NCBI RefSeq assembly: GCF_038500265.1
Contig: NZ_CP150637.1
Location: 1,793,501 to 1,857,500, forward strand
Length of the DNA stretch: 64,000 bases
From: Ignatzschineria larvae DSM 13226
GTDB taxonomy: Bacteria; Pseudomonadota; Gammaproteobacteria; Cardiobacteriales; Wohlfahrtiimonadaceae
Direction of reading: 5' to 3'
Shown piece after piece: positions 55,179 to 64,000 of this stretch. Below the pieces are notes generated by a model. The model worked only from the letters and a program-made list of their open reading frames with translations. It was not told the origin of the DNA and searched no databases. A program made the translations under genes and the position numbers. Positions within the stretch are counted from its first letter, which is position 1. Each line of letters begins with the position of its first letter.

Positions 55179-55352
55179 TATAATGAGATCGGTTCAAAAT
55201 AAGCTTATTGAAATGCCGGCACATCGGTTGTAATAAGTCAGAAAATCGTTCTATCCGGCATCATGCCACTATTGTTTAGTACGGTTTTATATTTTTTTAA
55301 ATATTCCGCAATAGCTATTTAAAAACCCTTTTTCTTAAACCAATAACCTGAC
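55179..55352 (-). mobile_element. MITE-like repeat copy E (right end eroded)
   Basis: It begins TATAATGAGATCGGTTCAAA and is nearly identical in its first 90 bases to the reverse complement of copy D. It loses the terminal repeat after CTTAAACCAA, so the right edge is approximate. It is opposite in orientation to copy D. Confidence 0.85.
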
Positions 55353-55386
55353 TAATCAACTTAATTCATTAACTTGAATAACAAAT

Positions 55387-55935
55387 CTAATGGATACGTG
55401 CAACTTTCAACGCATTGAGTAATTGAGTAATATTTTGTTGAACAGCTAAATTTCGTGCATCCACTGCGCGAGTCGTTCCTAAATAAGCAGTTGTGACCGG
55501 CACTTTCTCAGTTGAAGTGATCTCTTGATCAAATAGAACCTTACCACTCTTCTCATCCACTAATTGATAACGAACCACCAAAGTTGTCGGAAATTGTAAA
55601 CCCACACTTAACTGGCTAAATTGAAGCACAGTTGCTTTTAAGATCGCACTCTCTTTTGTGCCACCAAACAATGTGGATTCATCTAAGCTCTCTTGCAGTG
55701 CTTCGGCAAAGGCTTTTTTAAAAACAGGCTCATAGTTCCCTTTTCCCTCCACATTGAAAAAGAAGTGGTCTACAGGCTCAGCTTTAGCAATTTCAACATC
55801 GACTTCTCCTAGATGAAGTGGAATACGCTCTGCTTGTGTAATAGGGGTTACATCAGTTTCAGGAATGTATTGAAAATGATTTGTTGAGCAGCCCGCAATG
55901 AGTAATAACAGCGCCAAAGAGGTTAATTTTTTCAT
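55387..55935 (-). CDS. Lipoprotein of unknown function
   Basis: A 182-residue lipoprotein: a signal peptide with lipobox IAGCST (lipid cysteine at 16). A soluble domain follows with FKKAFAEALQESLDEST, LKATVLQFSQLSVGLQF and VVRYQLVDEKSGKVLFDQEI, ending DARNLAVQQNITQLLNAL. The pattern (helix for oligomerisation, paired beta strands, terminal helix) resembles YajG/LptE-like small lipoproteins, but no family is certain. TAGGAG precedes the ATG. It lies beyond a MITE copy. Confidence 0.75.
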   Translation of the reverse strand: MKKLTSLALLLLIAGCSTNHFQYIPETDVTPITQAERIPLHLGEVDVEIAKAEPVDHFFFNVEGKGNYEPVFKKAFAEALQESLDESTLFGGTKESAILKATVLQFSQLSVGLQFPTTLVVRYQLVDEKSGKVLFDQEITSTEKVPVTTAYLGTTRAVDARNLAVQQNITQLLNALKVARIH

Positions 55936-56273
55936 AAGATACTCCTATCTATTAATGAAGATAGCGCCGATTAACGTCCACAATAGATATTAATTAGCTC
56001 GAACGCTACTTTTAAAAAGCACAAAAACTATCGTACTTAATCTCTAATTTGCTATTATACACTCAATGATTACTGACATTTATTGGTAATTTTTATCAAA
56101 AATTTATCTATTTTTAATCTTTCTAATCACAAGGATGTGAATTTTATTTAACTAACCTTTAATACGAAATACAAATGCAATGGAAATAATATCGGCTCAT
56201 TTCCTTACAAAATGAGAATACTATTTCAAATAGGACAATATTTTTGTATTAAAGCATCCATAGGGGTTAGCAA
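55936..56273. other. Gene-free stretch between divergent genes
   Basis: 338 AT-rich bases that must hold two divergent promoters. No operator, repeat or RNA gene is recognised. Confidence 0.4.
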
Positions 56274-57086
56274 ATGGGTTTACGTTTTAGAAAAAGAATT
56301 AAACTAGCCAAAGGGCTCTATATTAATATTGGTTCAAAAGGGATCTCGAGTATCTCTGCCGGCATTCCTGGTGCAACCATTAATACCAAAGGGCATACTC
56401 GCCTCTCACTGCCCGGCACGGGGCTCTATTATCAAACAAACCTGTTATCTCATGCATCTAAATCAACCCGTCAAATAAGAGCAGCGACAAATGGAAAATC
56501 AAGCAATTCCTATCGCTTAAATATTAATACACTCCCCATCGATTTCAATTCTCTTGAGGAGATTGCGAGTTATCTGATGCAGAATCATTATCATGGTGAT
56601 ATTCCACCTTTAAAACTCTCCGGTTTACGCATAACGATTTACATCATTATTGCGCTATTTCTCTCGGTGCTTGCATCCACAAATAATATTATCACTCCGG
56701 GGATGGCCTTAATTGGGGCGATCATACTTCTTACCCTCTATCATCAGCTATGGGCAAAACCACAGCATCTGAAAAAAGTGACGGAAAGAATTAAAACCGA
56801 TGCCCTACAGTGTCATGCTGATATCAATGATGAATTAGAGGCACTATATGCACAATATCCTTCTGTAGATACAGTGGCTAAAATATTATTTAAGCATCTC
56901 TGGATTGGCGAAACTAAAGCTCAATTGATTGCATCTCTAGGGGAACCCGATAAAGAGAATACGACCGTGAAAGCGACCAAAACAATTGAAAATCTCTATT
57001 TCAATCCGCTCAATGGTCGTAGTTATGAAGTGAAAGTAACTTTAGAAAATGGCCTTGTCTCCACTTGGAGAGTCAATAATTATTAA
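56274..57086 (+). CDS. DUF4236 protein with two membrane helices and SmpA-like end
   Basis: A 270-residue protein. The N-terminal DUF4236 domain (MGLRFRKRIKLAKGLYINIG to GIPGATINTKG and LPGTGLYYQT) occupies residues 1-55, followed by a Ser/Asn-rich linker. Two membrane helices lie near 118-158. A cytoplasmic or periplasmic C-terminal part has WIGETKAQLIASLGEPDKEN, like the SmpA/OmlA motif, and ends in beta strands. DUF4236 has no known function. AGGGG precedes the ATG. Confidence 0.78.
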   Translation: MGLRFRKRIKLAKGLYINIGSKGISSISAGIPGATINTKGHTRLSLPGTGLYYQTNLLSHASKSTRQIRAATNGKSSNSYRLNINTLPIDFNSLEEIASYLMQNHYHGDIPPLKLSGLRITIYIIIALFLSVLASTNNIITPGMALIGAIILLTLYHQLWAKPQHLKKVTERIKTDALQCHADINDELEALYAQYPSVDTVAKILFKHLWIGETKAQLIASLGEPDKENTTVKATKTIENLYFNPLNGRSYEVKVTLENGLVSTWRVNNY

Positions 57087-57121
57087 TCTGATAAAAACTA
57101 TCTAGTATTATATTTTTATAC

Positions 57122-57144
57122 AAAAAGAGGGCATTATTGCCCTC
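57122..57144 (-). terminator. Terminator between convergent genes
   Basis: GAGGGCA and TGCCCTC form a 7-bp stem with loop TTAT; the minus strand then has TTTTT. It serves the lipoprotein gene ending at 57227. Confidence 0.82.
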
Positions 57145-57226
57145 GCCATTACACAAATAGCCACTACATTTCATAATCACTCTTTTCTATTACCCATTCA
57201 AATTAATATAATAGAGTGAGATACGA

Positions 57227-57688
57227 TTAATAACAGCTCACTATTTCACCCTCCATATTATAACAAGTCATTTGTAAGCTCATATCATTTGGATTTCTAT
57301 CAGAAACATATGGTTTTGAGAATAGCGGCATTTGCTGATTCCCCATATTAACATTTCCAATTTGTGAAATGATTTGCGGTGAATAAGCAGCAAGAGATTG
57401 ACAGTCACCGGTATTAATCCTATTGACAAAAGAATCCCCTACTTTTGTATATGCCTTACGCATCTCGGCTTTATCAAAACTCCATAAATTTAAATGTGCG
57501 TACAGATCTGATAAATTACTTTGAACTATAGAATCAGATAGATAGCCCTTACTATAGCACTCCCTGAAAGCAGCTTCTAATAGAGCTGCATCTGTGTAGT
57601 TTTCTAATGGCATAGGTACAACTTTTTGTTGTGAAGCACAGGATGCAACAACAACAGGTAATAATAAAGTAATAAATAGTTTTTTCAT
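57227..57688 (-). CDS. Cysteine-containing lipoprotein of unknown function
   Basis: A 153-residue lipoprotein with lipobox VASCAS (lipid cysteine near residue 17). The mature part has cysteines in FRECYSKGYL, GDCQSL and a terminal MTCYNMEGEIVSCY, suggesting disulfides in the periplasm. No family is recognised. The start is at the ATG at 57688 (GGAAACG upstream), as the frame above it (to 57715) has no signal-peptide sense. It ends at a clear minus-strand terminator. Confidence 0.7.
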   Translation of the reverse strand: MKKLFITLLLPVVVASCASQQKVVPMPLENYTDAALLEAAFRECYSKGYLSDSIVQSNLSDLYAHLNLWSFDKAEMRKAYTKVGDSFVNRINTGDCQSLAAYSPQIISQIGNVNMGNQQMPLFSKPYVSDRNPNDMSLQMTCYNMEGEIVSCY

Positions 57689-57806
57689 ATACGTTTCCAC
57701 TGTTATGTTAGTCAAATTAACTCAACATAATATACTATGCAACGCTGTATTTTAACAATATATAACAACAATTAACTATTAAAAATACTCTTTCTATTTA
57801 TTAAAA

Positions 57807-57845
57807 TAAAAAGAGAGGCAGCAGGTAAGTTACTTGCCGCTTCTC
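57807..57845 (-). terminator. Terminator after the ygiW-like gene
   Basis: GAGAGGCAGCAGGTAAG and CTTGCCGCTTCTC pair imperfectly; the minus strand continues TTTTTATTTT. Confidence 0.65.
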
Positions 57846-57871
57846 CTAAAAATTATTCATATACTCAATTA

Positions 57872-58231
57872 CTATTTTTTAAGAATAATATAATCTACAT
57901 CAATGCTTGTTGGTTTAAAATGATGCCGATCGACTTCACCTTTTATAATAATTGTATCCTCTGGAGTCACTCGTAGGCCATACCAATCGTCATCATCGAT
58001 CTCTATATTTATTTCTCCCGATGCATCTCTAAAAAGGTAATGCTCATTACCTAAAGCTTCAACGATCGAACCCTCTAAAGTGACTTTGGTATCATCTCTC
58101 AATTCTTGCGCTGCTTTTGCCGTAACAACACCTTGAGGTACAACACTGCCACTTGCAGCAGGACCGACAAATTGTGCAGATGCAACTGATGTAGTCAAAA
58201 TTAACACTGAAAATAATAGAACTTTACGCAT
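57872..58231 (-). CDS. ygiW: YgiW/YdeI family periplasmic OB-fold protein
   Basis: A 119-residue protein with a cleavable signal peptide (ending ASAQF, residue 20) and a BOF-type OB fold: DDTKVTLEGSIVEALG, NEHYLFRDASGEINIEID, DDDWYGLRVTP and IKGEVDRHHFKPTSIDVDYI. Members in Salmonella and E. coli are stress-tolerance proteins of the periplasm (visP, ydeI). AAGGAG precedes the ATG. It is a single-gene unit with a minus-strand terminator. Confidence 0.9.
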   Translation of the reverse strand: MRKVLLFSVLILTTSVASAQFVGPAASGSVVPQGVVTAKAAQELRDDTKVTLEGSIVEALGNEHYLFRDASGEINIEIDDDDWYGLRVTPEDTIIIKGEVDRHHFKPTSIDVDYIILKK

Positions 58232-58628
58232 GATAGACTCCTTGTCGTTATCCTAAATTCATTTTAACGGTCAGTAAAAGCAGAATTAAAACAAGATCTA
58301 CTTGTTAGATCCCTCATATTTTAAAATATTCCGATCTCACTAGAATATCATTGGTACTGTTTTTACTGATTCAGCATAATATAAAACGTGAAGCTTAAGC
58401 AAAACTTAACAGATTGAATTTAAAATAAAATAGCCCTACTCAATCGGAAACATTATTCTTGTTATTAACCAATATCTACATATGAACTATTGATATTCTC
58501 TATTTCACCTTACCAGCAGCAGTTACTTTACTTTTATTGTTTTCAGTGAGGCTATTTTTGCGGTATATTTTTCAATCACCAATACAACGATTCAATCACG
58601 ATTTTTTACTATTAATATAGAGGTTTTT
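58232..58628. other. Gene-free stretch between ygiW-like and Dabb genes
   Basis: 397 bases between divergent genes. Nothing beyond AT-rich promoter-like sequence is recognised. Confidence 0.4.
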
Positions 58629-58952
58629 ATGATTAAACATATTGTTTTTGTTCGCTTCAAACCTAATACAGCACTCTCCGATATCGAGGCTATTTTTACA
58701 AAAATAGGAAATCTGCAATCAATTTTACCGGCCATGAAATCTTACGATTATGGCCGATATAATGGTTCAAATGAGCGCTATAAAGGCTTTGATTATGCCT
58801 TTTATATGGAATTTGATACGGTAGAAGAGCGCGATGCTTATCTGATTCACCCTGAGCATGTGAAAGTCGGTAAAGCACTCCGGGCAATGTTAGATACAGA
58901 CGGCTCAGACTCCTTCTTTGCCTTTGATTACGATACCTCGCGGTTAATTTAA
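58629..58952 (+). CDS. Dabb (stress-responsive alpha/beta barrel) family protein
   Basis: A 107-residue protein of the dimeric ferredoxin-like Dabb family. The opening IKHIVFVRFKPNTALSDIEA, a central DYGRYNGSNERYKGFDYAFYMEF and the end YLIHPEHVKVGKALRAML are typical. Family members include stress-induced plant proteins and polyketide cyclases; the role here is unknown. AGAGG precedes the ATG. It shares a bidirectional terminator with the convergent MBL-fold gene. Confidence 0.88.
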   Translation: MIKHIVFVRFKPNTALSDIEAIFTKIGNLQSILPAMKSYDYGRYNGSNERYKGFDYAFYMEFDTVEERDAYLIHPEHVKVGKALRAMLDTDGSDSFFAFDYDTSRLI

Positions 58953-59011
58953 AGATCTTATATCTACAGCTATTTAGCGATATTATTCCATTATATGCTA
59001 GCCAATAAAAT

Positions 59012-59051
59012 AATCGCCGGCATTCTCTATTCTTCAATAATGCCGGCGATT
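59012..59051. terminator. Bidirectional terminator
   Basis: AATCGCCGGCATT and AATGCCGGCGATT form a 13-bp perfect stem, with T-rich sequence on the minus side. It lies between the Dabb gene and the convergent MBL-fold gene. Confidence 0.85.
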
Positions 59052-59085
59052 AGAGAGCCGACTTTTCATTACAGCTTATGTAATT

Positions 59086-60201
59086 TCATTCTAATAAAAT
59101 CGTCTGATTAATTTTGAGTGTCTCAAATACATTGAGCGGTAATTCAGCCTCTTCTAAACTCCGTTTTAATACTTCAATAGGATCATCGAGCGATTCATCC
59201 GTTAACTCAAAAACCCCCCAATGAATTCCCACGGAATAACGAATCTTTAACGCTTGATGTAATCGTACAGATTCCTGTGGATTCATATGTTGTGGTGCCA
59301 TTAAATCCCGAGGTAAATAAGCACCAATAGGTAAAAAGCCAAGGTCGATATCGGGGAAATAATCCTTAATCTCTAATAATTGTGAGCCATAACCACTATC
59401 TCCACTAAAATAGATGGTCTTTCCTGCAAACTGCAATATATATCCACACCAAAGAGAACGATTACGATCCCCAAATCCACGCTTACTCCAATGTTGTGCC
59501 GGAACCGCCGTTATTTTTAAGGAGGTACTATCATCAACCAAATGATCATTATTCTCTCTCTTATCTTGATCTACCCTATTGTGTTCTTCCTGTTCTGGAT
59601 TATCACTATTTTGATTATCCGTTAAATCCACAATATGATGGGATGATGCCTCATATTGGGTAAACCAATCTAACGCAATAATGCGAGTGATTCCTCTTTT
59701 ATAAAACCAACGCTCTAACCCTAATGGCACAATGAAAGTGACCAAGGGGAAATGAAGCAATATTTCTCGGATCGTTGATAAATCGAGATGATCGTAATGA
59801 TTATGGGAAATTAACACATAATCTAAATTAGGTAATTCAGAAATAGACCAGTTGATGACTACTTTCCGTTTAGGATCGAGAAAAGAAAATGGTGATGCTC
59901 GCTCTGAAAAAACCGGATCTATTAGCAAACCATAATCGGGCGTATGCAGATAGATAGAAGCATGCCCAAGCCAAGTAACGTAATTATGATCCACACTCGG
60001 TAGCGTTAAAGGCAAACACCACTTATTATAAAATTGCGCATAGCCATCTTTGGGCGCTTTTGGTAAATTCGCCTTCCGGCGTTGCCATAGCCATTGCAAT
60101 ACCGCCCATTGATTTAATCTTGTCGGGGGATTATTTTCAAAACCATAGGGACGATGATGGGCTTTATCAGGATTGTAATGCAGATTCTTATAACGAAACA
60201 A
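59086..60201 (-). CDS. MBL-fold hydrolase of the NAPE-PLD-like type
   Basis: A 371-residue metallo-beta-lactamase-fold protein. The N terminus (YNPDKAHHRPYGFENNPPTR) is of the NAPE-PLD-like outer-membrane/cytosolic hydrolase family. Metal motifs in order are VTWLGHASIYL, SHNHYDHLDL, SGDSGYG and GIHWGVFEL. An acidic polar insertion of about 35 residues (near 205-240: Asp, Asn, Glu-rich) separates the halves. The start is set at the TTG at 60201, since GAGAGG lies eight bases upstream; a frame opening at 60234 has no site. Substrates may be lipid phosphodiesters; not proven. Confidence 0.85.
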   Translation of the reverse strand: MFRYKNLHYNPDKAHHRPYGFENNPPTRLNQWAVLQWLWQRRKANLPKAPKDGYAQFYNKWCLPLTLPSVDHNYVTWLGHASIYLHTPDYGLLIDPVFSERASPFSFLDPKRKVVINWSISELPNLDYVLISHNHYDHLDLSTIREILLHFPLVTFIVPLGLERWFYKRGITRIIALDWFTQYEASSHHIVDLTDNQNSDNPEQEEHNRVDQDKRENNDHLVDDSTSLKITAVPAQHWSKRGFGDRNRSLWCGYILQFAGKTIYFSGDSGYGSQLLEIKDYFPDIDLGFLPIGAYLPRDLMAPQHMNPQESVRLHQALKIRYSVGIHWGVFELTDESLDDPIEVLKRSLEEAELPLNVFETLKINQTILLE

Positions 60202-60375
60202 GATAATTACCTCTCTAGAAATGAGATATTTCAAATAGAGATCAATATTTTACCTAACTAACAGCTGATTGGGAACTTTTGTACTTTATGCCGAAAATTG
60301 TTAGAGTGATATAGAATCATAAATCGTAGATAATCCCCTATTGCTATCATCTTCCCCTTCTGAGGTCTCATTCAA

Positions 60376-61320
60376 ATGCTCTCGTTCCTCCAAGCCTTTA
60401 TTCAACAAATCTATGCACTACTTCCCTTTTTCATCTTAATTGGTACAGGCTATCTACTCATTCGAGGATTTAAATGGTCTCACACATTGACTGAAGGGCT
60501 CACTCGTTTTCTCTTCAACCTTGCCATTCCCGTAATGCTCTTTGGGGTAATGAGTCAATTTCATCAACAGAAAGCAATGGATCCGAGGTTAATTATCGCC
60601 TATTTTGGTGCCTCTTTTGTTCTCTTTTTTGTGGCACAAATCTATAGCCGAAAGATTCTAAAACTCTCGGCACAAGAAGCCTCTGTTTTTGGGATTGGTG
60701 GTATCTTTTCTAACAATGTGATGATCGGAATCCCCATTATTATGCTCTTTATGGGGGATAGTGCAATTGCTGTCTCTGCCTTAATTATTAGCTTTAATGC
60801 ATTACTACTTTGGAGCTTGGTCTCATTTGCCATTGAATGGGCAGAGCATGGTTCATTCTCTGTTAAGGGTATCATTCACACCTTACAAGGCGTTCTCAAA
60901 AACCCTATCATTATCGGGATTATGTTAGGCTTACTAACAAGCTTTCTCCATATTCCCATTCCAAGCTTTATCGATAAAACAATTACAATGTTCTCTAATA
61001 TGGTGGCTCCACTTTCACTTTTAGTCTTAGGAATGGGACTTGCAAGATATAAACTTGGAACGAATCTTAAGGTCAGTATTAATATTACAATCTTCAAGTT
61101 AATTCTACACCCTCTCTTTATTTGGGGCGGTGCTGTACTATTGGGGCTTCCAGCCTTTGAGACAAAAGCCGTTGTCATATTAGGTTCAATTGCCACAGGG
61201 ATGAATGTCTATCTAATGGCTTTAAAATTTCAAGTGATTGAGGATGCTGTTGCCTCAAGTATTATCTTAACTACCATTCTTTCGGCAATCACAACACCGA
61301 TTATTGTCATCTTGATTTAG
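60376..61320 (+). CDS. AEC family transporter (auxin efflux carrier type)
   Basis: A 314-residue inner-membrane protein with ten predicted helices in two halves. The N-terminal half has LTRFLFNLAIPVMLFG and FGIGGIFSNNVMIGIPI; the second half has VAPLSLLVLGMGLARYKL and GSIATGMNVYLMALKF. Bacterial AEC proteins carry dicarboxylates or similar anions; the substrate is unknown and auxin should not be inferred. GAGG precedes the ATG. It ends near the rRNA terminator on the other strand. Confidence 0.9.
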   Translation: MLSFLQAFIQQIYALLPFFILIGTGYLLIRGFKWSHTLTEGLTRFLFNLAIPVMLFGVMSQFHQQKAMDPRLIIAYFGASFVLFFVAQIYSRKILKLSAQEASVFGIGGIFSNNVMIGIPIIMLFMGDSAIAVSALIISFNALLLWSLVSFAIEWAEHGSFSVKGIIHTLQGVLKNPIIIGIMLGLLTSFLHIPIPSFIDKTITMFSNMVAPLSLLVLGMGLARYKLGTNLKVSINITIFKLILHPLFIWGGAVLLGLPAFETKAVVILGSIATGMNVYLMALKFQVIEDAVASSIILTTILSAITTPIIVILI

Positions 61321-61358
61321 AAAACCCTAGATACAAATAGAGCATGAATTATCCCAAA

Positions 61359-61391
61359 AGAAAAACCCCCAGTTCACTGAACTAGGGGTTT
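61359..61391 (-). terminator. rRNA operon terminator
   Basis: AAACCCC and GGGGTTT with inner AGTTCA/TGAACT form a long stem (61363-61391). The minus strand continues TTTTTCTTTT. It ends the rrn operon. Confidence 0.9.
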
Positions 61392-61401
61392 CTGTATTAA
61401 G

Positions 61402-61517
61402 CCCTGGAAATGACCTACTCTCACATGGGAACTCCCACACTACCATCGGCGCTGCTACGTTTCACTTCTGAGTTCGGGACGGGATCAGGTGGTTCCATAG
61501 CGCTATTGTCTCCAGGA
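61402..61517 (-). rRNA. rrf: 5S ribosomal RNA
   Basis: About 116 bases. The coding strand reads CCTGGAGACAATAGC at the 5' end, with CCCGAACTCAGAAGTGAAAC in loop B-C, GCGCCGATGGTAGTGTGGG and the closing GTCATTTCCAGG. Ends are set by the CCTGGA/TCCAGG stem and may be off by one or two bases. Confidence 0.96.
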
Positions 61518-61665
61518 AAACTGGTTTGTGTTTGAAGTATTAAATACTCCACTCACGAATAAATTTGATTAGTTGGTTAGTAACAGCAAGTAGACTGTAT
61601 TCTTCGTTTTAACTTTGGAAACGTTCATGTCTCATTGTAAGACAAATTGTCTAAGACCTATTATA

Positions 61666-64000
<2,335 letters not shown>

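Overview
The window reads as chromosomal DNA from an AT-rich gammaproteobacterium. The gene set supports this: RecC, RapZ, TilS, TamA, MepA, GreA, GrpE, LipB, an SdaA/SdaC serine pair, and YafD-, YigZ- and YgiW-like proteins, with E. coli-like tRNA-Asp, 5S and 23S rRNA. A member of the Ignatzschineria/Wohlfahrtiimonas/Cardiobacteriales neighbourhood would fit, but this is inference. Most of the window is ordinary core genome; no prophage, CRISPR array or complete insertion sequence was seen.

Layout. 1-4.4 kb (minus strand): a carbamate kinase cut by the window edge, a DUF2877 (AllH-like) protein, a VanZ-like protein, the AzlC/AzlD amino-acid exporter and lipB. 4.6-13.7 kb (minus): a two-gene RND efflux operon ending beside six copies of an octamer, an AI-2E family permease, greA, gloA, a membrane-anchored cytochrome c, grpE and a small acidic protein. 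13.9-20.2 kb: corA, a META/DUF4377 protein, two identical tRNA-Asp genes, mepA, small envelope proteins and an MHS-type transporter. 20.5-26.7 kb: sdaA and sdaC, an unrecognised 51-residue gene, then focA facing formamidase amiF, a likely formamide-to-formate unit. 27-36 kb: small envelope or hydrolase genes (YiiX-like, YafD, YigZ), an aminotransferase and a recC with no recB or recD beside it.

36-44.5 kb is the most unusual region. A very long trimeric autotransporter adhesin lies between the decayed remains of a duplicated chromosomal segment: a folD pseudogene on one side and a fragment of a small membrane-protein gene on the other, with intact partners on the opposite sides. The adhesin has an extended signal peptide (ESPR), a YadA-type head, a stalk built from near-identical 534-bp tandem repeats and a YadA anchor. 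Its reading frame is broken exactly at a run of seven Gs; a run of six (or nine) would restore about 1,700 residues, as expected of a phase-variable gene sequenced in the OFF state.

44.5-61.3 kb: an esterase, an amidohydrolase preceded by a 41-codon threonine-rich reading frame ending in a terminator, nadK, nhaD, lysC, tamA, tilS, small lipoproteins, ygiW, a Dabb protein, an MBL-fold hydrolase and an AEC permease. 61.3-64 kb holds the 3' part of an rRNA operon on the minus strand (5S and most of 23S).

A family of 137-175 bp repeats with imperfect terminal inverted repeats beginning TATAGTAA occurs five times between genes (20.3, 27.7, 29.5, 53.5 and 55.2 kb). It looks like a MITE, similar in style to neisserial Correia elements.
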